From Sphaeroforma sirkka (lineage: Eukaryota > Opisthokonta > Ichthyosporea > Ichthyophonida), in contig LUCW03000619.1 in the NCBI GenBank assembly GCA_001586965.3, forward strand, positions 1-55,904: a stretch of DNA of 55,904 nt. The letters are read 5' to 3'. The translations under genes and the position numbers were made by a program. Every line of letters begins with the position of its first letter. Position 1 is the stretch's first letter. The notes under the pieces were generated by a model that was given only the letters and a program-made list of their open reading frames with translations, was not told the DNA's origin and made no database searches. Positions 11,877-22,295 of the stretch are shown piece by piece.

Positions 11877-12444
11877 CACGCAAGCGTATCAAACCGAGCA
11901 AAACGGATATATATATAATTTTTTTATAAATAAAATTAGTAGCATTCGACCGGATGGTCGGATAACTATATATATATATATATATATATATTTTTTAGAA
12001 AAAAAAAGAAGAAGAAATAAAATGCTCAGCAGCTAAATAAAATGGGCACCTGTTAATTTCTGTATATATTACTAATCACTCCAATTTGCTCTAGATTTAT
12101 AATAAGAATAAAATCTGCATAATGTATATATATATATATGAAAATCACGCAAACGTATCAAACCGAGCAAAACGGAAGGTGGGGATTTCTTTTCACTTAT
12201 CTGTGCTCGGAAGACTTTGCTCCTGTCGTAGTTTGCAAGCTCCTTTCGGCTATCCGGTTCTGAGGGAGATCAACTCCTCTGTGCTCGGAAGACTTTGCTC
12301 CTGTCGTACTTTGCAAGCTCCTTTCAGCTACCCGGTTCTGAGGGAGATCAACTCCTGTAATTCGTCAATAAAATGAACTTCTCCGTCCACTATTATCCTC
12401 GAGATAAAATCGAATAATACACCTAAAGTAACTAGTCGTAAAAA
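11510..12444 (-). repeat. leader region of copy A, distal part, shared with copy B
   Basis: Near-identical to 29661-30636 apart from TA-run length. It contains long (TA)n runs (about 11807-11870 and 11970-11990), and an internal duplication of about 265 bp: ATTACTAATCACTCC and ATCAAACCGAGCAAAACGGA each occur twice (about 11740/12065 and 11885/12155). It lies next to the LTR at 12445 and is upstream of gag in the sense of the element. Confidence 0.8.
12201..12356. repeat. 78-bp direct repeat, two units, in the shared leader
   Basis: Units 12201-12278 and 12279-12356 both run from CTGTGCTCGGAAGACTTTGC to GAGGGAGATCAACTCC. The same pair is kept in copy B (30391-30546). In plus translation it gives two tandem 26-residue repeats within an 84-codon frame, but the element codes on the minus strand, so it more likely acts, if at all, as structured leader RNA. 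Confidence 0.85.
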
Positions 12445-12624
12445 TGTAGTAAACACATCAAAATACGATACTAAAACCTACTGAGTCTCCCTGAGGCTCA
12501 GTGCGGTGTATTTATTCTTATATTTGATTGTCTACGTGGTCTACAAATAATTCACCTCGTGTGAATTAATTGTAAACTAATTCTAACTCCACACTGATAG
12601 TGGTTTAAGGGGACTTTTACCACA
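12445..12624 (-). repeat. LTR of copy A (5' LTR in coding sense)
   Basis: 180 bp, TGTAGTAAAC to TTTTACCACA, matching 3679-3859 and 30637-30816. The inner side (left) is the shared leader. The outer side (right) runs straight into a LINE body at ACACTACATCC. Confidence 0.85.
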
Positions 12625-13301
12625 ACACTACATCCAGAGGCTAGCGCCTATATAGCGGCGCCCCAGCACTGGACACGCAAACTCCCGAACCACCACATAC
12701 ACCCCCCTGTTTGACATTGACCAGGACTTAGACAATGACATCCCAATAGACATTACACACTATCCTACATATGTGGTAGCGTGACTCCGCCTGACTTGAT
12801 CAGACGCTGGCGAATATGCCTGCGACAAATATGCATTGACCTGAAGTTGAATAGCACATATATCAACAAACACAGCGCGATGAAACGCCCCCCCGTCCCG
12901 CCCACACCCTCCCTGAATGCCTACCGGCAGGCACAGTCGCACATCGCGACCCGGTGATGCGGTAGTGAGTATGATACACTGGTGAGCCACTGTATCATAC
13001 CTCATATTCAATGAAACGATATGCATATCTGTCACAGCTTACTCACAGACTCTGTGTCAATCCAGTTACGGTTGTCAAACGCCCACACCACTGACAGCCA
13101 AAGAAAACAACTCAACAAGTACAACAACCACAGACCGCAAAGACTCAGCCCCTAGACAGTCCAGTTCGCCCTCCCCTGAGAAGCAGGTCACGGGAACTGC
13201 CAACACCTGCCGGTAGCCACAAGTCCACCCCGGACATCAGGCATTGTATATAGCAATAGCGTGTGAACAAATAAAGGTACCTAAAAATAAACCCTAAACC
13301 C
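12625..13301 (+). mobile_element. LINE copy 1, 3' end only (5'-truncated)
   Basis: This stretch is near-identical to 14818-15494 (shared words CATCCAGAGGCTAGCGCC, GTGACTCCGCCTGACTTG and AATAAAGGTACC). It is the last part of ORF2 plus the 3' UTR of the element fully seen in copy 2. It ends with a polyadenylation-like AATAAA and two TAAACCC units (13288-13301). It starts abruptly at the LTR edge. Confidence 0.85.
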
Positions 13302-15494
13302 ATTACATATCAACAAGTCCTCGGGCCTACATTCACACGTGCTCATGGTCTAACTCAGGGAGATCAATCACCCCCACACTCTTCAACATATACATTGACC
13401 CGCTACTTGATAGCCTTGCTAAAGTCGACCCCGAGGCTTTCTTGGCTGGGTCGACGACCTAGCACTATACAACCGCGATCACACCAAGTTGCAACTAGGC
13501 CTCCACCATGCTTATGTATGGGGCAAACGCTCCGGTGTTGAATTCCACCCAAAGAAATCGATATATGTAGCACCGCAAAATCCCAAACTAGCACACAAGT
13601 TCATGCTCGGACTGAATAGTATCGATGCACACCCCACTGCTAGATACTTGGGATTCCCTATAGGACCCAAGGGAATAGACATTGTACAAATGTTGGAAAC
13701 ACGCATCAATACTCTGAATGTATCCATAAGCCACAGCGGCCCCTTGGCTTCCGAGCTGGGTCCCACCTACACCCACACAACAAGCTCATGATCTTCCGAG
13801 TATTTATACTCTCCAAAATCACTTACGGTCTTGCTTTCATCCCACTATCACACTACTCACTCACATCACAAATCAATACACAACTCGACAAGCTCGATAC
13901 CGTAATCCATAAAGCCTCTGGATATATTCTCTCCACTGCCGCACAAAAAAGACCCCAACAAAGCCCACACCAACTATGCTGAAACAAATTCAGTTCTGTG
14001 GACTCCTCAACGCACGGGCATTATGCACTTGGCAGTGCGTGAGTCTTATAAATCATATAAATCGTATGTCACACAGAAATCCTCTACAGGAATATCTGGG
14101 CAAACAAGCAACCATATTCACCCCTATGAGACTTACTATGCTCGCTCGCGAGAACATACTCCACTACCCTCCGTTCATAACATACAGGAAACTGAAACAA
14201 GCATACACAAACAGAAAACCAAACAAAAGGAAAGCGCACTACACCGACAAGCGGCTCGCGAACTCCGATTTGGACTCATCTACCCAGGCGAGGAAGAGCG
14301 GTACCGACTCGACACGCCACTCGAACATCACAGCTTCAGCAGTCTCTTGTTCAGAGTACCAACGATAGTCGCACTGTACGTCACGAACAGGTATATGTTC
14401 ACGCTAGAAAAGACCCCGGCAGGTCTCACATGCATTGGCTGCAGCAAAACACCTTTCACCACATCACACTTCAAGTGTCCCCTCGTGCTCCCCTACATAT
14501 CCAAACTCATCTCACCACAGAAAGAGATTGTAGTTGATAGCAACTTACTTGACGCCCTTAGCACCCGTAAGCGCTACACAGACATGCTCACACTACACGA
14601 CCAGTTGGTGTACTTGCACAAAGGACCCATACCACCCCAAATACTGCTGAACTGTGTGTTCCCAGTGCCACGGTTCATGACCACAATAGTACACACTCTC
14701 CTCGTAGACTCGGAACACCCACAGAACGATTATACTTGGCCTTCGTTAGAACGCAGACGTCGTTTCGAGCAAGCCCACAGAACACTGTGGCTTGATAACC
14801 CGCAAATGGACTTCAACACACTACATCCAGAGGCTAGCGCCTATATAGCGGCGCCCAGCACTGGACACGCAGACTCCCGAACCACCACATACACCCCCTG
14901 TTCGACATTGACCAGGACTTAGACAATGACATCCCAATAGACATTACACTATCCTACATATGTGGTAGCGTGACTCCGCCTGACTTGATCAGACGCTGGC
15001 GAATATGCCTGCGACAAATATGCATTGACCTGAAGTTGAATAGCACATATATCAACGAACACAGCGCGATGAAACGCCCCCCCGTCCCGCCCACACCCTC
15101 CTGAATGCCTACCGGCAGGCACAGTCGCACATCGCGACCCGGTGATGCGGTAGTGAGTATGATGACACTGGTGAGCCACTGTACCATACCTCATATTCAA
15201 TGAAACGATATGCATATCTGTCACAGCTTACTCACAGACTCTGTGTCAATCCAGTTACGGTTGTCAAACGCCCATACCACTAACAAAACTACAGCCAAAG
15301 AAAACAACTCTACAAGTACAACAACCACAGACCGCAAAAGACTCAGCCCCTAGACAGTCCAGTTCGCCCTCCCCTGAAAAGAAGGGTCACGGGAACTGCC
15401 AACACCTGCCGGTAGCCACAAGTCCACCCCGGACATCAGGCATTGTATATAGCAATAGCGTGTAAACAAATAAAGGTACCTAAACCCTAAACCC
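13302..15494 (+). mobile_element. LINE copy 2, 5'-truncated non-LTR retrotransposon
   Basis: It begins inside the reverse transcriptase: a GLTQGD motif, then PTLFNIYIDPLLDSLAK, then the catalytic WVDDLALY (WVDD codons 13447-13458), then HPTARYLGFPIGPKG. A C-terminal zinc-knuckle-like CIGCSKTPFTTSHFKC lies near 14435-14480 in the frame 14023-14922. The reading frame changes several times (at least between GLTQGD and LFNIYID, again before WVDD, and around 13790-14020), so it is dead. The 3' end has AATAAAGGTACC followed by two TAAACCC units (15481-15494). It follows LINE copy 1 head to tail with no gap. Confidence 0.85.
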
Positions 15495-16436
15495 TGCGTC
15501 TCTTCCTGCTGAGAGCTACATGTTCCATGTCACCAGAATCAGATACATGGTTGTCTGTCCATTGACCCATCATTTCCACCATTCTCACCGTCTTCTCCCA
15601 CCATGGCGACAGGTATTGTCAATTAATATACTATCCCTCTCTAATCCCTCTATTACTGCCTACAAAGTATGTGACTGTGACTGTGATCGCTAAAGATTAG
15701 CGCGCATTCAAAAGATGTAAACCTACTATATAAATATACCACCACTATGGATGTACTAGCTACCACTGGTAAACAAGTAAACGAACTTAACAAGACTTAA
15801 AAGACCTAGGTAAGATTATCAGCGACCAGTGGTAGGAGCTTTGCTACCACAGGTTCCGCTGTTTGGTCAGTGTGGTCACTGGGCAGAGTGTAAGGGTGAC
15901 AACGTTTGCTTGTAAATATGCACAAGCACACTACATACGTTTGCAATATTAAATAGAAACAAGTCGGTTGTCGTAAAGCACCTATAATAGAATTATTTGG
16001 GTATTTCGCGTCCTAAAATGCCACTATACCTAAGTATTAGGACCGGACTGGATGGGCCTGGTCGATCAATGTTGAATTATGATTAGTGTTTCGAAATTGA
16101 CGAGTTCATATAAAACTATTTTTTTTCACCAATCAGTTCCAGTAGAGTATTTTATAAAAAAAAATGGTCCAGTGATGAAGCACATACTGGCAGCACAGGT
16201 AGCCATCTCTAATCCAATATAGTCCCACATCATTTTTTTCAGTTTCGGAGACTAGCTGGGGTTTCAACTTTTTCAGAATATTTAAATATCTGGAAACTAC
16301 AATAGCTCACTATCATAGCATTTATTAATTAAAGACATTGACTATCTGGCACTAGGCCTACCTGTTCTGTTCAGTCTTGTTTGCTTAGGTGTAGGTTAGT
16401 CTAATCACAATATATCACAATACATATACATAAATC

Positions 16437-16480
<44 letters not shown>

Positions 16481-16507
16481 CATATAAAAAAAAAAAAACA
16501 TATATAC

Positions 16508-16559
<52 letters not shown>

Positions 16560-17129
16560 TAACTACGGATGTAAGGTCTATCGATGCCCTTGTCAACTGA
16601 CCTGGTTCAATTCAGTATGTTCTTGAATAAGTTTCGTGCTTATTGCTCGTAGTAGTCATAGTACATCGCTGGATCTAAGTGTATACTTCCGAAGTCAGAA
16701 GTGGATTGATAATACAGTGTAGGATATAAGGATCGATAGTACGATTGAATATGTCTTACAATTTCAGTGATGTATATAAAATGCACTTGCTTTAGGGTTT
16801 ATCTGGGACACGTCAGATAAATTATCCACATTTGTCACTGACTCCTGTGGCTAAACCGTAGGACTCCTATCCCTCTAGATAGACCCGGGTAGGCCGTTCG
16901 GCTCGGTTCTGCAGACGTATTCTGGTCGAGTACAGGGCGCAGACGCCTTGCCTGTATCTCACATTGCCAAGCTTGACTGGAATCTAAAAATAAGGAAATA
17001 ACGCTCTGCTGGCGAAATCTGACCAGTTCTTGCAGACTGTTTCTAGATATAACGAACTTGTACTTTCAGAATTATAGCACACCATGACGCCGACGCGTTC
17101 AGTGTAAGTTGCATGTTGCGCAGCTCAAA
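15495..17129. other. intergenic region without a supported gene
   Basis: AT-rich DNA. It holds an 11-bp perfect inverted repeat (CTACCACTGGT 15760-15770, ACCAGTGGTAG 15825-15835, 54-bp loop) and a (TA)n/(CATA)n block at 16440-16557. I see no domain or convincing open frame. Confidence 0.6.
16440..16557. repeat. (TA)n and (CATA)n microsatellite block
   Basis: Two TA runs separated by an A12 run and a few CATA units. Confidence 0.95.
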
Positions 17130-18179
17130 TTACCGTTGTACTACTCCTACCTTTTTCCCTCTACCGTCATCTGCGACTTGAACAGATAAGCAAGGTGTAT
17201 CACCGGTAGTTCTGGCAGTTGTGGCGAACACAGTAAGTATTTCATTCCGTTGCGTTTGTGATAAACCAGTAAAGTGGACAAAAGGATCTCCCCAACGGAA
17301 CACATGTTCAGTGGTTGCATTTTCGTATTTTCCTTGTTGAGCGAGAAAAAAGGCTGACGGTCTGCAAAATGAATTGACTTTTCGCGTAGGTATGAATGAA
17401 ACTTCATGACCAATTTCGGTTACCGTTCTGGCGGGGAAATCGGTCACATTCCAAATGTCAACGAGAAGAACGGTCAATACAGGCTGGTCGACTAAGCCTG
17501 GACCATGGAATTGCTTAATTCGTTCTTGTAACAACGGGTCAGCGTATATCTGAGGTCCTTGGGTGACCATAAAGTCGAGTAAATTTCTTGACCATTGAGA
17601 ATTCCGTATAAGAAATATTCCGTTGTTAAAAGGCAAAACAGTCATGTTGTGTTCACGCGGTAGGATTAAGCTGGTGTTACGATGTGTATATTGGTGGATA
17701 TATCTACGTATATCAAATAGCTCGTCTACAACCATCACATCACTATCTGCGAAAAGAACCCACTGCTTGTCCGATTCCGCCTCCGCTAACACGTTCCGTA
17801 TGATGTCGTACTTACAAAATTTAATATACGAAGCCTGCGCTGATTCGAAAGCCTTGCAATCGTTTGCGACCGTATAATTGTAATTATGGGCTGCAGCATA
17901 ATTATAGAAACTCGTTCTGGTGTATTTCACGAATGAAAGCTCCGGCCGATTGTCGAAGAGAACGATATGAACAGGAACCTCTTCGCGTAATGATATACGA
18001 CTGTCCATATCTGGCAACAAGCCCGAACCTACGTAATACAACCACGGGCTCGCCAATATAACGCCAACTAAGAATATGCGTGACCTTAATCTTGATCTCC
18101 AATTCCACGGAAGCAAACGAGAAGTCATATTCAAACTTTTCATAAAGATAACTGACAGATGCGCGCAATAATTCTTCAA
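17130..18179 (-). CDS. GT34-like type II membrane glycosyltransferase
   Basis: A 349-residue open frame with a stop at 17130. The N-terminus is short and basic (RSRLRSR), followed by a signal anchor at about residues 34-52 (IFLVGVILASPWLYYVG), the layout of a Golgi type II enzyme. The catalytic part resembles glycosyltransferase family 34 (alpha-galactosyl, xylosyl and mannosyl transferases using nucleotide sugars and a metal ion): the DxD motif is in FADSDVMVV (Asp145, Asp147), NNGIFLIRNSQW lies at 185-196, DQPVL at 231, and DPFVHFTG near 298-305. Its length suits the family. The start is uncertain: Met1, Met13 and Met18 all precede the anchor. No intron is evident. The sugar donor and product cannot be told from sequence. 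It points away from the GT64-like gene 2.5 kb to the right. Confidence 0.78.
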   Translation of the reverse strand: MKNYCAHLSVIFMKSLNMTSRLLPWNWRSRLRSRIFLVGVILASPWLYYVGSGLLPDMDSRISLREEVPVHIVLFDNRPELSFVKYTRTSFYNYAAAHNYNYTVANDCKAFESAQASYIKFCKYDIIRNVLAEAESDKQWVLFADSDVMVVDELFDIRRYIHQYTHRNTSLILPREHNMTVLPFNNGIFLIRNSQWSRNLLDFMVTQGPQIYADPLLQERIKQFHGPGLVDQPVLTVLLVDIWNVTDFPARTVTEIGHEVSFIPTRKVNSFCRPSAFFLAQQGKYENATTEHVFRWGDPFVHFTGLSQTQRNEILTVFATTARTTGDTPCLSVQVADDGRGKKVGVVQR

Positions 18180-20721
18180 TTGGTCGTTATAACTACAAGT
18201 CTTGTTTATACATATGTCCTTCAGAGGTCCCTATTCAGCATTCCCTAGAGTATTATAATAATAAAATGTACAGTTTGTTTTTAGCAGACTGTTAACACTT
18301 CCAATTACTATATGGAAACTAATAAGGTAGTCTGCTACCTTGACGACTTTATAGTGTACAAAAGAGTAACTACCAGAGAGAGACTCTCTACTAGTAGAGT
18401 AGTGGCTGGGTCCTACTAAAGACCGGCGTGGTCTTCAAACAACGGGCAGCGTCCATGTGTCCAGCAGTTGAAGCCTGGTCTCCGGGACCGGGCCTCAGGG
18501 CTTGGGCAAACATTATATATCGTGAATATCCCAGGATTCCCAGCATACACTAACACCAGATGACCAGGCTCATGACCCAGTGGTCAGTGTACTAAAATAG
18601 ACCAACTTCTGTGTCTTTTTAACATCCAATGAAATCACTCTATATCGCATTTTTTACTCTCTAACCCCCAAAATTGTTGTAAAAGTTTTAGTTTTGGTCT
18701 CGTTTGTGGTTTAAAAAAAAAATGAACTAGTGAGTTCGTAGAAGTTAGAACCTCGTGTTTTCACTGTTTTGGCTCGGAACTCGTGTCAAATCGGAGTAAA
18801 CTCGTGACTCTTTTTTTTTGCAACCCGTTTTGTAACGCGGGCACTTTCCTCACCAAAAAAACTCAGTGCTAAAGCGGTACTTTCCTCACCAAACTACTCT
18901 GCTAAAATCCAAACTCGATCAAAACTTTTCAATTTGATATAAAACTGTATTTAGGTGTACAAATACGGATCTTTTTATATATGTTCCATTTACCCTTGTT
19001 GGGGACAAGATTTAGTATATGATTCGCTTTTAAAAACAACCCCCCATATCTCTTCTACTGCTGGTATCACACCGTGTTCCTTGTGTTGAGCCTTTCTATA
19101 TTCATTTACTGGGTCTCAAATAAGCATAAAGGCCTAAAGCTTTTAGTGATAGAACACCGATGACGTCGGTGGGGAACTCAAAGCTCTGAAAAGAGGGGGA
19201 AATATTAATTTGTAATGTCAACCATGTTTACCTCCGATTTTTAAAACAATGTTGGTGTTGTAAGTACCGAACTGTTCGGTAATGTTCCTGGGCGTTAATA
19301 AGAGTGCGAGAACTTCTAAGTGTGGGCACTTATAAGTTGTATTGTGCGGTTTGTTGCCGAACGGCCGCGCAGGTTTGAAAGAAGAGGATGTTGGTGTATG
19401 ATTGGTGCTTTGCGAACCGAAGTGTAGGGTAATATGAGCTGGAGGTTGGCTGACGACGATATATGTTTAATGGACATGTAGGCTCGAAATTGAGAAGATA
19501 CACGATTTGATTGGCGGCAGGATTCTTAAGGAAATCCTTCGGAGATAGTATAAAGACGTGGTTTAGTTCATTCAAGATGTTCATTCTGCTAAGGTAGACG
19601 TTTATTCAACAATCAAGGAAATAAAACAAGGTTTACCGTTTTATTGTGTTTTGAGCCGATCTAAGATTACGAATTTTTGGTTTTGGTTTTTCGTACCCTT
19701 ATTCGTTTTGCGAAAGCGCGTCCCATGGTTGGGTGTTCCAGGTTCGACTGTTCGACTGTTCGTTTTCTTTTACGTTAAATTTTAATTTTGGGTTTTCGTA
19801 CCCTAAAGTCCATTGGGAAAGCGCGCCCCATGGTTTTTTAGAAAGTTCAACTTCAATTTTGGTTCAGGTTTCGGTCCAGATTTTCAAATAATAAAACACG
19901 GCTGGGATTTTAGTAATTCATTTTGTTCATAAATCACGTATGTACTGTATATAGAAATATTAGTAAAGTATCTGGGCCCTTTTTTGAAGAAAATAAAACG
20001 AAAACAAAATTATACAATTAAATGTGGAGTCTTTCCTTCTGAAATGAGGAGGGACTCCAAGGGGTTCTACAAATGGGTCAAATAGCGTCACCGACGTTTG
20101 TGGGAACGGACAAAAGATCGTGATAAAGTTGAATGGGACTTAGAAACGCTTACGCCTTGCAGTAATAAAACACGGTTGGGACGCAGCGGGAACTGAAAGC
20201 GCTTGATCAGAGGGGTTATCCATTTTGTTCGTAATTAAAATATCTGAGCCCTTTTTTAGAAGAAAAAAACAAAAATATACAAATAAATGTGGTCTTTCCT
20301 TCTGAAATGAGGAGGGACACCAAGGTGGGCTATAAATGGGTCAAATAGCGTCACCAAAGTTTTTTGGAGACGAACAAAAAACCGGTGATAAGGTTGACAG
20401 GGACTTGAGGAGGGGGGGGGTTCCCTGTATTGGGCCTTTCTATATTCAATGTACAGGGTCTCAAATGGCCATAAAAAGCTTCACTTTGTTCCTTATTTGG
20501 AATATATAAAGTTCTGAGGGAGTTATTAGCTAAAGCTTTTAGTGATAAATACATATTTAAAATAGCGATGTTTTTGTGCACGTGGGATCACAAAACAACT
20601 TTTGTCCTACGAACTATTTTAATAAATATATCGTTCTCTTCATCACTGCATTGTATTTTTTTTTTAAATACGAAGCATTATTTGTTATAAGAAAATAGAG
20701 TTCCGAGATCCGACCGCTGTT
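18180..20721. other. intergenic region between the two divergent glycosyltransferase genes
   Basis: 2.5 kb without a supported gene. It is built partly of decayed local duplications: AAATGTGG..CTTTCCTTCTGAAATGAGGAGGG recurs at about 20020 and 20288, TTTCGTACCC..AAAGCGCG..CCATGGTT at about 19686 and 19794, and CCTTTCTATATTCA..GGGTCTCAAAT at about 19090 and 20438. Any promoters for both genes would lie here, but I see no diagnostic element. Confidence 0.55.
19976..20405. repeat. decayed direct duplication, about 270-bp spacing
   Basis: Two diverged copies share GGGCCCTTTTTT-like starts, CTTTCCTTCTGAAATGAGG and ATGGGTCAAATAGCGTCACC (20071 and 20337). The copies differ by many substitutions and short indels, so the duplication is old. 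No coding capacity is evident. Confidence 0.7.
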
Positions 20722-21746
20722 GTGAAATTTGAGAATATGGTAAAACTAACTTTGCAGTTGTCGCGTGCTTTTAAAAGCAAGGCAGCATGCTGGATATTCT
20801 CGGCTGCTTGTCTTTGTTTGTACCTGAATTATGCACGGTATTACAGGGTGTCGACTCCAACACACGCCAATGGTGCTCAGGTAGAAGTTTCGGAATATCA
20901 ATCCATGATAACGGTACTCATTACCTCCTTCCGACAACCAACATGCCTCAGTTGGCAAATAGAGCACTATAGCTCCTGCAATATCGTGAAAGAGGTTAGA
21001 ATTAATTGGTTCGAAGACCCGTCCTCACTAGGCTTGCCGAAGAGAATTTCGAACGGGAAATATATTTTTTTCGATAGCCTACCCAACAAGCTTTCCCATC
21101 GTTTTTCACCTCGGAATTTTTCTACTGAAGGTGTATTTCATATAGATGTTGATACCTTCTATAGTTGTAGTGTTTTAGAGAAAGCATACGTTATATGGAA
21201 ACGGGATAGAAATTCAGTAGTAGGTTTGCATCCTCGTAGTCTACAATATAATACTACCTACCGGTGGGATAGTGCCTATTATCCACCATTCTCCTGGAAC
21301 ACCGTGTTTGTAACCAAAGGAGCTATGACCCATGTAGACCTGTTGACCCTTTTTTTTCGGGAAGAGTTTTCTCACCTAAGACGTTTGGTGGATGAGAACA
21401 TAACTGGGGAAGATCTTCTTATGTCCTTCGTACTCGAAAAATTTGGATACCTTGTGCAAGTCCTCGCATTGATTTCGAGGAGGCATGTCATGTGGATTGT
21501 AACGAAGGAATATCTTCACTAACAGCTCGGACTGGTCCGAGCCGCGCCACCATCCTTGATACGATTTTCCAACATTTTGGAATCACTGCTTTAGAGAAGA
21601 AGCGCGCGAAAATGATCCGTGAAGAAACCTACCGAGGCAACATATGTGGCTCGCTTAACTATCCAGGATTCGTAAACAAACCAAGTTTGCGTAGGTCATG
21701 CTCTTTTGTGATGAAAATTCAGTCTGTCCCACTGACGTTAAACTAG
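20722..21746 (+). CDS. GT64/exostosin-like glycosyltransferase, frameshifted near its 3' end
   Basis: The first 245 codons give a type II membrane protein with a signal anchor at about 20-37 (KAACWIFSAACLCLYLNY). The catalytic domain matches the exostosin C-terminal (GT64) family, N-acetylhexosaminyl transferases of the ER/Golgi: ITVLITSFRQPTCLSWQIEH at 63-82, a DxD-type HIDVDTFYS (Asp142, Asp144), VVGLHPRS, NTVFVTKGAMTH and GEDLLMSFVLEKFG at 229-242, which corresponds to the NCEDIAMNFLV block of animal EXT proteins. Near 21455 the frame moves by one base: the family-like end SPRIDFEEACHVDCNEG...ILDTIFQHFG continues in another frame to a stop at 21746, while the first frame ends at 21522. An intron does not fit because the shift occurs without a gap. 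It is either a sequencing error or a recent pseudogene. Met1 and Met6 are both possible starts. Confidence 0.78.
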
Positions 21747-22249
21747 CGCGTGGAGTATCTTCGTAGTCTGGCGCCTTCTAAAACCTGGGAAGTTAATTTG
21801 TTGGTTTTTTATCTTGTTCAGGTAGATTAAGTAATACATATTGCAAGCGCGACTCGGTGCCGTTATCCGTTGTCGGATCGAGTGTGTCGAGCATTGTAAA
21901 TGCAAGTATGATTTAAACGTGGTTTATTTGATACTTACAAGTTCAATCTTACAGATAAATAATATTATAAATACACAGGCGATACTCTCCATATTTCAAC
22001 GAATAGTGCCGAGAAGCGCTGTTTTATAAAGTCATAGCTTTCTTCTCTGAGATGAATGATTTTTTTTCAATATGTCAAGGTGTGAGCGAAGCAAGCGCAT
22101 TTCATTAGCCCTAAGCAGGGGGGGTGAGGTCAGGAGTGGAAGGGGAAAAGTGAAGCAGAAAAAAAAAAAAGCTACAATTGACTACACTGAGTTTACAATA
22201 GAGGAACTAAGGTAAATGTCTGCTACCTAGTGGACTACTAGTGTACAAA
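21747..22249. other. intergenic region without a supported gene
   Basis: AT-rich DNA with an A11 run near 22160. Its last 45 bp (22205-22250, GTCTGCTACCT ... GTGTACAAAA) resembles 18317-18364. No gene is seen. Confidence 0.5.
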
Positions 22250-22295
22250 ATTTCTAACTCCAAACTGATAGTGGTTTAAGGGGACTTTTGCTACA
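22250..22295 (-). repeat. LTR remnant of the copy A family
   Basis: 46 bp matching the right-hand end of the 180-bp LTR (CTAACTCCA.ACTGATAGTG, GGGGACTTTTGCTACA) and ending at the LTR edge. Satellite sequence resumes at once at 22296. Confidence 0.8.

Larger units (their letters stand above)
3679..12624 (-). mobile_element. Ty3/gypsy (chromovirus-like) LTR element, copy A, coding on the minus strand
   Basis: Both ends carry a 180-bp direct repeat that starts TGTAGTAAAC and ends TTTTACCACA on the plus strand. On the minus strand the order is LTR, long leader (12444-10150), gag with zinc knuckle, protease, reverse transcriptase, RNase H, Dam-like domain, integrase, chromodomain, polypurine tract, LTR. 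The two LTRs differ by about two substitutions and one indel in 180 bp, so the copy looks young if they belong to one insertion. The coding region looks broken in a few places (about three to five) but most of pol is open. The flanks do not match: satellite on the left, LINE on the right, and no target duplication is seen, so one flank has been rearranged. Confidence 0.88.

Noticed and set aside
16590-16620. B-box-like GGTTCAATTCA
   Set aside because: No partner A box and no foldable shape; it is likely chance.
19330-20581. Small minus-strand open frames (84 and 76 codons) between the glycosyltransferase genes
   Set aside because: They lie in decayed duplicated intergenic DNA and resemble nothing I know.
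21455-21530. An intron explaining the frame change in the GT64-like gene
   Set aside because: The family-like sequence continues at once in the new frame, leaving no room for an intron.
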